Assembly (NCBI GenBank): GCA_019429275.1 | Contig: JAHYJC010000021.1 | Location: forward strand, 1-64,000 | Direction: 5' to 3' | From: Lentimicrobium sp. | GTDB lineage: Bacteria; Bacteroidota; Bacteroidia; Bacteroidales; Lentimicrobiaceae | Length of the DNA: 64,000 bases | Part shown: in pieces, positions 35,440 through 45,381 of the stretch | Layout of the letters: every line of letters begins with the position of its first letter | How positions within the stretch are numbered: position 1 is the stretch's first letter | Program-made: the position numbers and the translations under genes | Notes under the pieces: generated by a model | What the model was told of the DNA's origin: nothing | The model's database searches: none | The model's input: only the letters and a program-made list of their open reading frames with translations

Positions 35440-36507
35440 TTATTCTTCCAGAACCAATTTTATTGTAACCGGTTGGTGGTCAGATTCAGTAAAACCTGTG
35501 CTGGTAGTTTCGACAGAAAGAAGTTCAATATTTGGAGAGCAAACAAAAAAATCAATCAGTGTTGTTTTTGTAACACCTTCTTTATAAGGAACATTCACAT
35601 CGCGGTTGGTGCTGTGCATGGGGTCATAGGCATAAAGCCAGCCTTCGGGGAGAAAGTCGTCGGGTATTGGAGGTTCAATAACTTTTGGGAGATATTGCGG
35701 CAATAATTGTGTGGCATCAAAATCGGCCGGATTCTGGTTCCAGTCTCCTCCAATCAGCACAAAATTGCCTTTTGAATATTCTTCAAGCATAAGTTCCCTG
35801 AGTTGAGCCAGTTCGGTTTTCCTGATTTCAGCAGCATCACTGAAGGCAGAGTTGTGGGTATTTACCAGAACAAATTCATTGCCCAAATTTGTTTGATAAC
35901 GACTGACCAGAAAACACCTTTTAAGCATAAATAGGCTCATGGGCCATGAATACCCCGATTTGAAGGCTACACGTTCGACTTTTGAAGGAGTGAAGCAGCT
36001 TAGGGTTGCAAGTCCGGCTCTTACTTTTCCCATTGGATTGCTTACCGGCATGGGCACCCACGATTGATAATTCAACGCAAACCAGGCATCGAAATCGGGC
36101 AAAGCGGCAGTAATTTTTTCCAGCTGATTTGAGTACCAGCTCCGTTTGGCCAGGGTATCCACCTCTTGAAGCAGGATAAAGTCGTTGTGTGAGAACTCAT
36201 GTAATCGTTCAATCACGCCAGTTTCATATTTTTGCAAAAGCAACTCATCCGGCCTTGCCATTTTGCCGCCTTCGTAAAAAAAATCCATTTCAGCGCCAAG
36301 TCCGCAATAACCAATATTATATATACTTGCAGAAATTGTGTCGGGCAATAGGGAAGCTTCGCCAGTTACAGTCATTTCGATAACCGGGTCAGGATTGAAC
36401 TCCCTGATCGTTTGCCATGCCAGAAACCCGGCGACAATTAAAATAAGGGCAATTACCGTAAGGAAAAATAATTTCAATATGGTTTTAGCTTTTGATGGTG
36501 TTGCCAT
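35440..36507 (-). CDS. Membrane-anchored endonuclease/exonuclease/phosphatase family protein
   Basis: A 355-residue protein with an N-terminal membrane helix (about residues 11-31) and a domain of the EEP (DNase I-like) superfamily. Metal-site and catalytic motifs are present: SIYNIGYCG, LLQEVD with the catalytic Glu, NTHNSAF, GGDWNQNP with the Asp/Asn pair, and the C-terminal SDHQPV. The family includes nucleases, sphingomyelinases and inositol phosphatases, so the substrate is open; the anchor suggests a periplasmic or outer-leaflet substrate. It is convergent with hemW, 48 bases apart. Confidence 0.85.
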   Translation of the reverse strand: MATPSKAKTILKLFFLTVIALILIVAGFLAWQTIREFNPDPVIEMTVTGEASLLPDTISASIYNIGYCGLGAEMDFFYEGGKMARPDELLLQKYETGVIERLHEFSHNDFILLQEVDTLAKRSWYSNQLEKITAALPDFDAWFALNYQSWVPMPVSNPMGKVRAGLATLSCFTPSKVERVAFKSGYSWPMSLFMLKRCFLVSRYQTNLGNEFVLVNTHNSAFSDAAEIRKTELAQLRELMLEEYSKGNFVLIGGDWNQNPADFDATQLLPQYLPKVIEPPIPDDFLPEGWLYAYDPMHSTNRDVNVPYKEGVTKTTLIDFFVCSPNIELLSVETTSTGFTESDHQPVTIKLVLEE

Positions 36508-36524
36508 GGTGATTTATTTTTACA

Positions 36525-36532
36525 CAAATTTA
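36525..36532 (-). promoter_or_regulatory. Promoter -7 element of the EEP gene
   Basis: The minus strand reads TAAATTTG, an exact TAnnTTTG, 18 bases before the ATG. Confidence 0.55.
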
Positions 36533-36677
36533 AGAAATAAAATCACCGATTCTGCCAGATTTTGTTTCTGGCTTTGTAATTGATAGTTTTGATATAAGGA
36601 TGGGCCGAAAGATTTTATTATAAAATTAACTATTTTTACACGCCAATAATAGCTCTACATAATAAACCAAACGATCA

Positions 36678-38234
36678 ATGCCAATCCTTGGATCCATCAT
36701 CAAAAGTGCAATAGAGTTCCCCAGTAAAATACCTTTTCAAAAAGTCAGGAAGCAAACTCCTGAAAAACAGCAAAAAGCTACCCTAAAGTATCTGTTGCGT
36801 GAAGCTCAATATACTTCGCTGGGTGAAGCTTATGAGTTTAGCAACATGCTGAGACAGAGAGATTTTGTGGCAGCTTTTCGTCAGAAAGTTCCCCTTCATG
36901 ATTACAATGCCATTCACAAGAGATGGTGGTATCGTACCCTGAACGGCGAAGCTTTTGTAAGCTGGCCAGGTAAAGTAAAGTACTTTGCGCTGAGTTCAGG
37001 GACCAGTGAAGCATCAAGTAAATACATTCCGGTTACTTCCGGTATGCTGAAAGCCATTAAAAGAACCAGTGTCCGGCAAATTTTTTCTTTGGCAAGATAT
37101 GGATTTCCACGCGATTTTTTTGAGCGCGGTATTTTAATGCTCGGTGGCAGCACTCACCTGCATTTCAACGGAACTTACTACGAAGGAGATCTTTCAGGTA
37201 TTACTACAGGTAATATTCCATTTTGGTTTCAGCATTTTTATAAACCCGGAAAACGTATTTCAAAAGAGCGCGACTGGGCGACCAAGCTCGATGAAATTGT
37301 AAAAAATGCCAGAAACTGGGATATCGGGGTTATTGTGGGGGTGCCTGCATGGTTGCAAATCCTTATGGAAAAGATCATCAAACATTACAATGTAAAAACC
37401 ATACACGATATCTGGCCCAACCTTTCCATTTATGTTCATGGAGGAGTTGCTTTTACGCCTTATGCCAAAACTTTCGAAAAACTACTTGCAAAACCCATAA
37501 CCTACATTGAAACCTACCTGGCATCAGAAGGATTTATAGCCTACCAAAGCAGGCCGGATACCAACTCAATGCAATTGGTACTCGATAATGGACTTTTCTT
37601 TGAATTTATTCCTTTTAACGATAAAAATTTCGATCCTGAAGGACACTTTTATCCGGATGCGGAAACCCTTACCATTGCTCAGGTTGAAGAGGGCAAAGAA
37701 TATGCCTTACTGATTTCATCCTGTGCAGGGGCCTGGAGGTACCTGATTGGCGATACCATAAAATTTACTTCAAAAGAATTTTCGGAGATCGTAATCACCG
37801 GTCGTACCAAGCATTTCCTGAACCTTTGCGGAGAACACCTTTCGCAGGAAAATATGAACAGAGCAATTCAACTGGTTGAGGAACAATTAAATATATCATT
37901 TCCTGAATTTACTGTCTCAGGCGTAAGACATGAAAGCATGTTCGCCCACAAATGGTTTCTTGGAACTACCGGTGATGTTTCGGAATATGATGTCAATGTC
38001 ATCCGCGACAGAATTGACAATAATCTGAAAGATCTGAACGACGACTACAGGGTTGAGCGCATTGCTGCCATCAGAGATGTTAGGGTTGAAGTTTTTCCGC
38101 TGCAGTTGTTCTACGATTTTATGAAGGAAATAGGAAAAGAAGGTGGTCAGAATAAATTTCCACGGGTAATCCGAAACGAAAAACTTGAAAAATGGGAAGA
38201 GTTTTTGAACGTTAATTACAGAAATAAATCCTGA
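36678..38234 (+). CDS. GH3-like acyl-adenylating enzyme
   Basis: A 518-residue protein of the GH3 auxin-responsive-promoter family, part of the adenylate-forming superfamily. ATP-binding motifs are visible: SSGTSEASSK at residues 106-115, TYLASEGF at 277-284, and IGDTIKFTS with a hinge-region GRTKHFLNLCGEHLS. Plant members join amino acids to hormones such as jasmonate or auxin. Bacteroidetes members are common, but I know of no established substrate, so acyl-amide formation is inference. It is followed after 77 bases by a LysE-type exporter. Confidence 0.88.
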   Translation: MPILGSIIKSAIEFPSKIPFQKVRKQTPEKQQKATLKYLLREAQYTSLGEAYEFSNMLRQRDFVAAFRQKVPLHDYNAIHKRWWYRTLNGEAFVSWPGKVKYFALSSGTSEASSKYIPVTSGMLKAIKRTSVRQIFSLARYGFPRDFFERGILMLGGSTHLHFNGTYYEGDLSGITTGNIPFWFQHFYKPGKRISKERDWATKLDEIVKNARNWDIGVIVGVPAWLQILMEKIIKHYNVKTIHDIWPNLSIYVHGGVAFTPYAKTFEKLLAKPITYIETYLASEGFIAYQSRPDTNSMQLVLDNGLFFEFIPFNDKNFDPEGHFYPDAETLTIAQVEEGKEYALLISSCAGAWRYLIGDTIKFTSKEFSEIVITGRTKHFLNLCGEHLSQENMNRAIQLVEEQLNISFPEFTVSGVRHESMFAHKWFLGTTGDVSEYDVNVIRDRIDNNLKDLNDDYRVERIAAIRDVRVEVFPLQLFYDFMKEIGKEGGQNKFPRVIRNEKLEKWEEFLNVNYRNKS

Positions 38235-38311
38235 AGATTTGTAATTAGTTTTAATATTAGAAACTCGTTGTAACTCCAAATTTATAATTTTATCCGACAG
38301 AGTAAGCGTAT

Positions 38312-38935
38312 ATGCATCCTTTTCTCGAAGGCATGATTCTTGGATTAACGCTGGCCATTATGCTTGGACCAGCTATGTTCACACTTATACAAACCAGTAT
38401 TCACAGAGGTTTGTACAGGGGAATACTGCTTGCCGGAGGTATTTTTCTCAGCGATCTCACACTGGTACTCTTATGTTATCTGGGTGCAGTGCAGGTTTTG
38501 GGTAATGATCGAAATTACCTCATGTTTGGAATTTTAGGCGGAATTGTTCTTGTGGCATTCGGAGTTGTAACTTTTCTGCGTAAAGTCCACCTGACCGATG
38601 ATAACAACCTGATGGCAGTAAAAATGCCAGGCCCTTTGACATACATCTTCAAAGGATTTTTCCTGAATTTTGCAAATCCTTTCGTTTGGATTTTCTGGGT
38701 TTCCGTAATGGTTACAGTTACTACAAGCCATGGTGCTGACGAATATGCTACCCTGACTTTTTTCTCGGGAACCCTTTTTACCATTTTTTCGACTGATGTT
38801 GGCAAAGTTATCATCGCCAGTCGCTTAAAGCATTATCTTCAGCCTCGTATTCTCATCATGGTGAACCATGCTGTAGGGATTATGCTCGTAGCTTTTGGTA
38901 TTTATTTGGTAGTCAGGACTTTTATTAATTTTTAG
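38312..38935 (+). CDS. LysE family transporter
   Basis: A 207-residue membrane protein with about six helices of the LysE/RhtB export family, whose known members export amino acids such as lysine, arginine, threonine or homoserine. The N-terminal GMILGLTLAIMLGPAMFTLI and the central FKGFFLNFANPFVWIFWVSV are family landmarks. The neighbouring GH3-like enzyme is a possible source of amino-acid conjugates, although nothing in the sequence proves a link. Confidence 0.88.
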   Translation: MHPFLEGMILGLTLAIMLGPAMFTLIQTSIHRGLYRGILLAGGIFLSDLTLVLLCYLGAVQVLGNDRNYLMFGILGGIVLVAFGVVTFLRKVHLTDDNNLMAVKMPGPLTYIFKGFFLNFANPFVWIFWVSVMVTVTTSHGADEYATLTFFSGTLFTIFSTDVGKVIIASRLKHYLQPRILIMVNHAVGIMLVAFGIYLVVRTFINF

Positions 38936-39021
38936 GCAACAAAAAATGCCTGTGGTTTTCCTGATTTTCGCATTCCCTTTTTCGATGTGTCTTTCCTCAG
39001 CTTTTCTTACACGAAATTTCT

Positions 39022-39029
39022 TACCTTTG
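39022..39029 (+). promoter_or_regulatory. Promoter -7 element of ruvB
   Basis: TACCTTTG matches TAnnTTTG exactly, 20 bases before the ruvB ATG. Confidence 0.6.
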
Positions 39030-39049
39030 CCTTGCTCTGATTCACATCC

Positions 39050-40072
39050 ATGAATACAAACCTTGATGCCACTTCCGAAAACCTGAGTCCTGCCGAAAGG
39101 GAGATAGAAAAAGTATTAAGGCCGGGAGAATTTGATGATTTTTCGGGACAACCGGGAGTAATCGAAAACCTCAGGGTTTTCGTGCAGGCAGCAAAGCAAC
39201 GCGGAGAATCACTTGACCACGTATTGCTGCATGGCCCCCCGGGTCTTGGAAAGACAACTCTTTCGCATATTATTGCCAATGAGCTGGGAGTTAATATCAG
39301 AATCACTTCAGGTCCGGTATTGGATAAACCCGGTGATCTTGCCGGATTGCTCACCAATCTTGAGCCCAATGATGTCCTTTTTATCGATGAAATTCATCGT
39401 TTGAGTCCTGTGGTAGAAGAATACCTCTATTCTGCCATGGAAGATTACCGGATCGATATCATGATTGAAACCGGACCCAATGCACGTAGCGTGCAAATCA
39501 TGCTGAGCCCGTTTACACTGATCGGAGCCACTACCCGCTCGGGACTGCTTACAGCTCCATTGCGCTCAAGGTTTGGCATCAACGCCAGGTTGTCGTATTA
39601 TGATGCTGCAACGCTTGAACATATCATTCACCGATCCTGCGGAATTTTGAAAGTCAGCATCACAAATGATGCTGCTGCTGAAATTGCCCGACGGAGCCGG
39701 GGCACCCCCAGAATCGCCAACCTTCTGCTGCGCAGGGTCAGAGATTTTGCTCAAATTAAAGGTAACGGTTCCATTGAACTGGGTATATCTCAGTTTGCGC
39801 TTTCGGCTTTGCAGGTCGATAAAAATGGCCTCGATGAGATGGACAATAAGATACTCAACACCATTATCGATAAATTCCGTGGAGGTCCTGTCGGGCTTAC
39901 CACCATTGCTACTGCAGTTGGTGAAGACTCAGGAACCATTGAAGAGGTGTATGAACCTTTTCTCATTCAGGAAGGTTACCTCATGCGCACTCCAAGAGGA
40001 AGAGAAGTGACCCCAATGGCTTATACGCATCTGGGTAAAATCAAACCAGGCAGCCAGCCCGGGTTGTTTTAA
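39050..40072 (+). CDS. ruvB: Holliday junction branch migration helicase RuvB
   Basis: The AAA+ motor of the RuvAB complex. The 340-residue protein has Walker [10 protein letters not shown] near residue 63, Walker [10 protein letters not shown] near 110, sensor 1 [19 protein letters not shown] with the arginine finger region, and the C-terminal winged helix [15 protein letters not shown]. ruvC is 20 kb away and ruvA is absent from the window, so the three genes are dispersed. Confidence 0.97.
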   Translation: MNTNLDATSENLSPAEREIEKVLRPGEFDDFSGQPGVIENLRVFVQAAKQRGESLDHVLLHGPPGLGKTTLSHIIANELGVNIRITSGPVLDKPGDLAGLLTNLEPNDVLFIDEIHRLSPVVEEYLYSAMEDYRIDIMIETGPNARSVQIMLSPFTLIGATTRSGLLTAPLRSRFGINARLSYYDAATLEHIIHRSCGILKVSITNDAAAEIARRSRGTPRIANLLLRRVRDFAQIKGNGSIELGISQFALSALQVDKNGLDEMDNKILNTIIDKFRGGPVGLTTIATAVGEDSGTIEEVYEPFLIQEGYLMRTPRGREVTPMAYTHLGKIKPGSQPGLF

Positions 40073-40157
40073 ACTTCAAATAATAGAAATGATTAGCTGA
40101 TTGTTATCAACGACAGTTTATTAATATCATTGCTTTGCAACTGATAAGGATCAAATA

Positions 40158-41102
40158 ATGTCCATACAAAAAACACTTACTTCATTTGTTAAGCGCAGGG
40201 CTGCTGAACTTGGCTTTTCAAGTTGTGGCATCAGTAAGGCGCGTCGTCTCGATGAAGAAGCTCCAAGGCTGGAAAAGTGGTTGAAAGAAAAGCGGAACGG
40301 CAAAATGGGTTACATGGAAAACCATTTCGACAAACGTCTTGATCCTCGCCTGCTCGTTGATGATGCCAAATCATTAATATCATTGATTATAAATTATTTT
40401 CCGCAAGAGAAAATTGAGTACAACTCATCGCTCAGGGTTTCAAAATATGCATGGGGCGAAGATTATCATTTCGTAATCAAGGATAAGCTTTTCAAACTGG
40501 CCGCGGAGTTGAAATCGGAAGCCGGAGATATCAATTTCAGGGTTTTCACCGATTCAGCTCCTGTGCTCGACCGCGCCTGGGCCGTAAATGCAGGTTTAGG
40601 TTGGATAGGTAAGAACACAATGATGATCACTCCGCGAAATGGTTCTTTTTATTTTATTGCCGAAATTATTACAGATCTGGAGCTTGAGTATGATGCACCT
40701 TTTGGCGGAAATTATTGCGGCGACTGCAGTCGTTGTATCGATGCCTGCCCAACAGGAGCCATCACAGGCCCCCGGCAACTTGATGCATCGCGCTGTATAT
40801 CATATCTTACCATTGAGATGAAAGATGAAATTCCGTCTGGATTTAAAGGTATGGTCCCCCCATGGATTTTTGGATGTGATATTTGTCAGGATGTGTGTCC
40901 CTGGAATCGTTTCTCTTTGCCACATTCCGAAATTCGGTTCATGCCGGTGGGCAGTTGGATAGAATGGAACAAAGAAACCTGGCAGGCACTCAAAGAATCC
41001 GATTTCAGTGAGGTTTTCAGAAGATCAGCTTTAAAAAGAGCCGGATTCGCCAAACTGAAAAACAATATTACCTTTGCAAACCAATCTGATGACAGAGAGT
41101 AG
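40158..41102 (+). CDS. queG: Epoxyqueuosine reductase
   Basis: Cobalamin-dependent reduction of epoxyqueuosine to queuosine in tRNA. The 314-residue protein has the catalytic Asp in FTDSAPVLDRAWA, GLGWIGKNTMMI, and two [4Fe-4S] motifs: CGDCSRCIDACPTGAI and CDICQDVCPWN, plus the conserved Cys in ASRCISYLTIE. The length suits the form without the C-terminal HEAT repeats. Its last bases hold the promoter and possible start codons of the arginine deiminase gene. Confidence 0.95.
   Translation: MSIQKTLTSFVKRRAAELGFSSCGISKARRLDEEAPRLEKWLKEKRNGKMGYMENHFDKRLDPRLLVDDAKSLISLIINYFPQEKIEYNSSLRVSKYAWGEDYHFVIKDKLFKLAAELKSEAGDINFRVFTDSAPVLDRAWAVNAGLGWIGKNTMMITPRNGSFYFIAEIITDLELEYDAPFGGNYCGDCSRCIDACPTGAITGPRQLDASRCISYLTIEMKDEIPSGFKGMVPPWIFGCDICQDVCPWNRFSLPHSEIRFMPVGSWIEWNKETWQALKESDFSEVFRRSALKRAGFAKLKNNITFANQSDDRE
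41069..41076 (+). promoter_or_regulatory. Promoter -7 element of the arginine deiminase gene
   Basis: TACCTTTG matches TAnnTTTG exactly inside the 3' end of queG. Transcription would begin near 41083, which excludes the in-frame TTG at 41074 as a start and leaves the ATGs at 41089 and 41107. Confidence 0.6.
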
Positions 41103-41106
41103 CCAT

Positions 41107-42363
41107 ATGGAACAAATTGCAATTGAAATTAATTCTGAGATAGGAGTGCTTGAAGGCGTGGTTATTCACACACCGGGTAGCGAAGTTGAAAACATGACCC
41201 CAAATATGGTTCAGAAGGCACTCTATAGCGACATTCTTAATCTTAACGTTGCAGTTTCAGAGTACAACCAGTTCAAAAAAGTACTTGAAAAGGTAACAAG
41301 AACTTTTCAGGTCAGAGATTTGCTGTTTGAAATTCTTAAGAACGAAAAAGTAAAATCAGGCCTGATTCAACGAATTATTGAACATGAACGCGTTGAAGAA
41401 CTCCGCGACGATCTGTTGGCTCTTGATCCTAAAGACCTGACTACAGCACTTATCGAAGGTGTTGAATTAAAACGCGATAACCTGTCCCGGTTCCTCTGCA
41501 AAGAGAGATACGAACTTCATCCACTTCATAATTTCTTTTTTACGAGAGATTCGTCAATATCTATTGGTAATCAGATTTTTATAAGCAAAATGGCAAGTAA
41601 AGTCCGTGATCGGGAGTCCATGATCATGGAATCTATTTTCGATTACCATCCTAATTTTGTGGCTCAAACCATAAATCCTGATTTAAATCATAGCCTTTGC
41701 AAGGATTTTAAGTTCGAAGGAGGGGATTTTCTTATAGCCCGTGAAGATATAATTCTGATTGGCACAGGGTCGCGAACTTCGCCAAAAGCAATTGATTTTC
41801 TGATTGATTATTATAAAAGGGAACGAAAAACCATGCACATTATCGTGCAGGAATTGCCTTATGAGCCGGAATCTTTTATACATCTTGATATGGTTTTCAC
41901 CTTTCTCGATAAGGATAAATGCATGATTTACGAACCGCTTATCATGCATTCAAGCCGATTTCTCACCATACATATTTCAATAGACAATGGCAAAGTAAAA
42001 ATTGTTGAAGAACTGAATATTCTTTCAGCCCTTCGCGGACTCGGCATAGAACTGGAGTCGCTTGTTTGCGGTGGGCCACGTGATATTGTTTTTCAGGAAA
42101 GGGAACAATGGCACAGTGGCGCTAATTTTTTTGCGCTTAGTCCCGGCAAGGTAATTGGCTACGGTCGCAACGAATACACACTCGAGGAGATGAATAATCA
42201 CGGATTTTCAATTCTCAGAGCCAAAGATGTAATTAACGGCAAAGCCGACATCAACAATCATTCAAAATGTGTAATTACCATTGATGGCACCGAGCTTTCG
42301 CGCGGTGGAGGGGGATGCCGTTGTATGACAATGCCCATTCGCAGGGCAACGCTGGAGTGGTAA
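41107..42363 (+). CDS. arcA: Arginine deiminase
   Basis: Hydrolyses L-arginine to citrulline and ammonia. The 418-residue protein has the amidinotransferase-fold landmarks: the N-terminal SEIGVLEGVVIHTPG, PLHNFFFTRDSS, FEGGDFL with the catalytic Glu, SFIHLDMVFT with the catalytic His and Asp, and the nucleophile Cys in GGGGCRCMTMP. I use the ATG at 41107, five bases after the queG stop; an ATG at 41089 within queG is also possible. No arcB, arcC or arcD lies nearby, so ATP generation by the full pathway is not shown. Confidence 0.93.
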   Translation: MEQIAIEINSEIGVLEGVVIHTPGSEVENMTPNMVQKALYSDILNLNVAVSEYNQFKKVLEKVTRTFQVRDLLFEILKNEKVKSGLIQRIIEHERVEELRDDLLALDPKDLTTALIEGVELKRDNLSRFLCKERYELHPLHNFFFTRDSSISIGNQIFISKMASKVRDRESMIMESIFDYHPNFVAQTINPDLNHSLCKDFKFEGGDFLIAREDIILIGTGSRTSPKAIDFLIDYYKRERKTMHIIVQELPYEPESFIHLDMVFTFLDKDKCMIYEPLIMHSSRFLTIHISIDNGKVKIVEELNILSALRGLGIELESLVCGGPRDIVFQEREQWHSGANFFALSPGKVIGYGRNEYTLEEMNNHGFSILRAKDVINGKADINNHSKCVITIDGTELSRGGGGCRCMTMPIRRATLEW

Positions 42364-42414
42364 TAATCTAAATTACATATAAATACAATCAATCTTTTTA
42401 AGAAACGCCAAAGT

Positions 42415-45264
42415 ATGAAATCATTAATTAAAAACTTATCTATGACCATAATATCAAGCCTGGTATTAACAATTTCGCCTGGTGCAAACGCCCAGAATGC
42501 TTCAGGAGGAAGTTTCAGCGTTGAATACGAAAAGTATAAACTCGATAACGGCCTTGAAATCGTTTTACACCAGGATCACTCTGATCCGATAGTTTCCGTA
42601 GCCATCCTTTATCACGTTGGTTCAAGCCGCGAGAAGACAGGCAAGACCGGATTTGCCCATTTCTTTGAGCACATGTTGTTTCAGAATTCTGAAAACGTGG
42701 GCAAGGGAGAATTTTTCACAAAAATCGACGACCTGGGCGGCACCTTCAATGGTGGAACATGGAACGATGGAACTGTTTATTACGAAGTTGTTCCCAATGA
42801 TGCCCTTGAAAAAATTCTGTGGATGGAAAGCGATAGAATGGGCTTCCTTATAAATACCGTTACCCAGGCAGCGCTCGAACGCGAAAAGGATATCGTAATC
42901 AATGAAAAACGCCAGAGAGTTGACAATCAGCCTTACGGACATACCGGATATGTTATTGACAAAAACCTTTATGGAAGCGAACATCCCTACTCGTGGCAGG
43001 TCATTGGGTCTATGGATGATATCAGGGCTGCTACCCTTGATGATGTGCGCGAGTTTTATGAGAATTATTACGGTGTGAACAATGCCACCATGGTTATTGC
43101 AGGTGATTTTGATAAAGATGAAGTGAAAGCTCTGGTTAACAAATATTTCGGAGAGTTTAAGCCACGCAGGAAACCCGGAGCTTTGAAACCCATGCCTGTA
43201 AAGCTAAATCAGAATAGTCTTTTCTTTCACGAAGACAATTTTGCCCGTCTTCCGGAATTGAATATGGTTTTTCCGATTGTCGAAAATTATCATCCTGATT
43301 CATATGCCCTTGAAGTCCTGGCTGATTTATTGGCCGATGGCAAAAAGGCTCCGCTTTACAAAGAAATTGTTGAAAAAAGAAAACTGGCTCCCAGAATTAT
43401 GGTTTACAGCAACCCAATGGAGCTTGCAGGTAAATTCAATATAATTGTCAGGGCATTTGAAGGGGTTAATCTCAACGAAGTTCAGGCTGCCATTCATGAA
43501 GGTTTCAGGCAGTTTGAAATCAATGGTTTCAACGACAGCGATCTTCAAAGGATCAAGAACCTGCGCGAAACTTCATTTTACAACAGCATTTCCAGCCTTC
43601 TTGGAAAATCATTCCAGCTGTCGCAGGCCAATGTTTTCGGAGGTGAACCTTCACGCATGATGGATGAAGTGCGTTTGCTGAATGCCGTTACCCGTGAGGA
43701 TGTAATGAGGGTTTACAACAAGTACCTGAAGGATGCAAATTTCCTTGCAACCAGTTTTGTGCCCAAAGGGAAACCCGAAATGGCATTAACAGGTTCAGTA
43801 CGTGCCGAAGTGGTCGAAGAATCTGTTGAGAACGCTGGATCACAGTCCGCAGGTCTTGAAGATGTGGAAGAATCATTTCCAAGAACAGCAAGTATTATTG
43901 ACCGAAGTATTGAACCTCCGCTTGGCCCTGAACCTTTGCTTAAAACTCCCGAAATCTACACAAACACATTTCAAAACGGAATGCAGTTATATGGTATTGA
44001 AAGTGCAGAACTTCCGCTTATTCAGTTCAGCATCAGGTTGAAAGGTGGTCAGCTTTTGGATAATCCCGAAAAGCCGGGTGTTGCAAGATTGGTTGCTGAA
44101 ATGATGATGGAGGGAACTTCTTTACGCACACCCGAAGAGCTTGAGGAGGCCATTGGCCAACTTGGAGCCTCGGTTAATGTAAATGCCTATTCAGAGTTCA
44201 TTAACATTACGGCCAATTGCCTCACCCGTAATTTTGATGCTGTGTTGGCGCTGGTTGAAGAAATTGTTCTTGAACCCCGCTGGGATGAAGTTGAATTTGA
44301 ACGCATACGCCAGGCTACCCTCGGAACCATTGCTCAGCGCAATGCAAATCCCAATGCCATTGCAGGCAACGTTTTCAATCGTTTTATCTATGGCGAAAAT
44401 CATATCCTCAGTCAGCCCATAACCGGCAATGAAACCTCAGTCAATGCAATTACGCTGGAGGACCTGAAAGCTTATTACAATACCGCATTTTCTCCTAAGG
44501 CTGCCTCCTTTCATATTGCTGGCGACCTGAAACAGGATATAGCTGTTAAATCGCTGGAGAGTCTGGCAAAAAAATGGTCGGGGAATGTCGTCAATATTCC
44601 GGTCTATAAAATTCCTGAGCAGGAATTAAAATCAAAACTATTCTTTGTCGATATTCCCGATGCAAAACAATCGGTGATTATGGCTGGTGCTCTGGCAATT
44701 CCACGCAATCACCCCGATTACTTCCCAACATCATTTGTAAATTACAAGCTTGGAGATGGAACAGGGTCTAAACTTTTCAGTGTACTGAGGCTTGAAAAAG
44801 GCTACACCTATGGTGCCAACTCTTTCATAATGCCCCGCACCAATGCCGGACCTTTCATCGCCAGTTCAAGTGTGCAATCCATGTTTACTCTTGAATCTGT
44901 TGGCTTGTTTAATGAAATTATTACAAACTTTGGCAGGGAATATTCTGCTGAAGACCTGGAAACAACCCGTAATGCTCTTATACGTTCCAATGCCGGTAAA
45001 TTTGAAACCATAAACAGCCTTATGGGTATGCTGAGTGATATCAGCACCTATAATCTTCCGGTTGATTATGTAAAGCAGGAAGAAAAAAGAGCCGGAAAGA
45101 TTACGCTGGTCGAAGCCAAAGCTGCATACGACAAATATGTAAAAGCCGATAAGATGATTTATGTGGTGGTAGGTGATGCACGCACCCAGTTCGAACGCCT
45201 GAAAGATGCCGGACTCGGTGATCCTGTGTTGATTGATAAAGAAGGCAATGTGCTGAAATTGTAA
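42415..45264 (+). CDS. Secreted M16 family zinc protease, fused double domain
   Basis: A 949-residue protein with a signal peptide (residues about 1-26, ending GANA-Q) and two M16 halves. The first half carries the inverted zinc motif HFFEH at 82-86 with a further Glu near residue 164 in the REKDIVINEKRQ segment. The second half, from about residue 500, has the fold-related segments but no HxxEH, so it is probably the inactive partner that closes the chamber, as in pitrilysin-type enzymes. It is probably periplasmic and degrades peptides. It lies 51 bases after arginine deiminase. Confidence 0.93.
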   Translation: MKSLIKNLSMTIISSLVLTISPGANAQNASGGSFSVEYEKYKLDNGLEIVLHQDHSDPIVSVAILYHVGSSREKTGKTGFAHFFEHMLFQNSENVGKGEFFTKIDDLGGTFNGGTWNDGTVYYEVVPNDALEKILWMESDRMGFLINTVTQAALEREKDIVINEKRQRVDNQPYGHTGYVIDKNLYGSEHPYSWQVIGSMDDIRAATLDDVREFYENYYGVNNATMVIAGDFDKDEVKALVNKYFGEFKPRRKPGALKPMPVKLNQNSLFFHEDNFARLPELNMVFPIVENYHPDSYALEVLADLLADGKKAPLYKEIVEKRKLAPRIMVYSNPMELAGKFNIIVRAFEGVNLNEVQAAIHEGFRQFEINGFNDSDLQRIKNLRETSFYNSISSLLGKSFQLSQANVFGGEPSRMMDEVRLLNAVTREDVMRVYNKYLKDANFLATSFVPKGKPEMALTGSVRAEVVEESVENAGSQSAGLEDVEESFPRTASIIDRSIEPPLGPEPLLKTPEIYTNTFQNGMQLYGIESAELPLIQFSIRLKGGQLLDNPEKPGVARLVAEMMMEGTSLRTPEELEEAIGQLGASVNVNAYSEFINITANCLTRNFDAVLALVEEIVLEPRWDEVEFERIRQATLGTIAQRNANPNAIAGNVFNRFIYGENHILSQPITGNETSVNAITLEDLKAYYNTAFSPKAASFHIAGDLKQDIAVKSLESLAKKWSGNVVNIPVYKIPEQELKSKLFFVDIPDAKQSVIMAGALAIPRNHPDYFPTSFVNYKLGDGTGSKLFSVLRLEKGYTYGANSFIMPRTNAGPFIASSSVQSMFTLESVGLFNEIITNFGREYSAEDLETTRNALIRSNAGKFETINSLMGMLSDISTYNLPVDYVKQEEKRAGKITLVEAKAAYDKYVKADKMIYVVVGDARTQFERLKDAGLGDPVLIDKEGNVLKL

Positions 45265-45292
45265 GAAAAGGAGATTTTAAGAAACTAAAAAA

Positions 45293-45325
45293 ACGGTAAG
45301 TCATTTCGTGGCTTGTCGTTTTTTT
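45293..45325 (+). terminator. Terminator after the M16 protease
   Basis: ACGGTAAGTCA (45293-45303) pairs with TGGCTTGTCGT (45309-45319) using some G-U pairs, followed by TTTTTT. Confidence 0.65.
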
Positions 45326-45381
45326 AATACAATGATTCAATCTTGTTATGATTCAATCTGTTTTCCTTTGAAGGATTCCGG

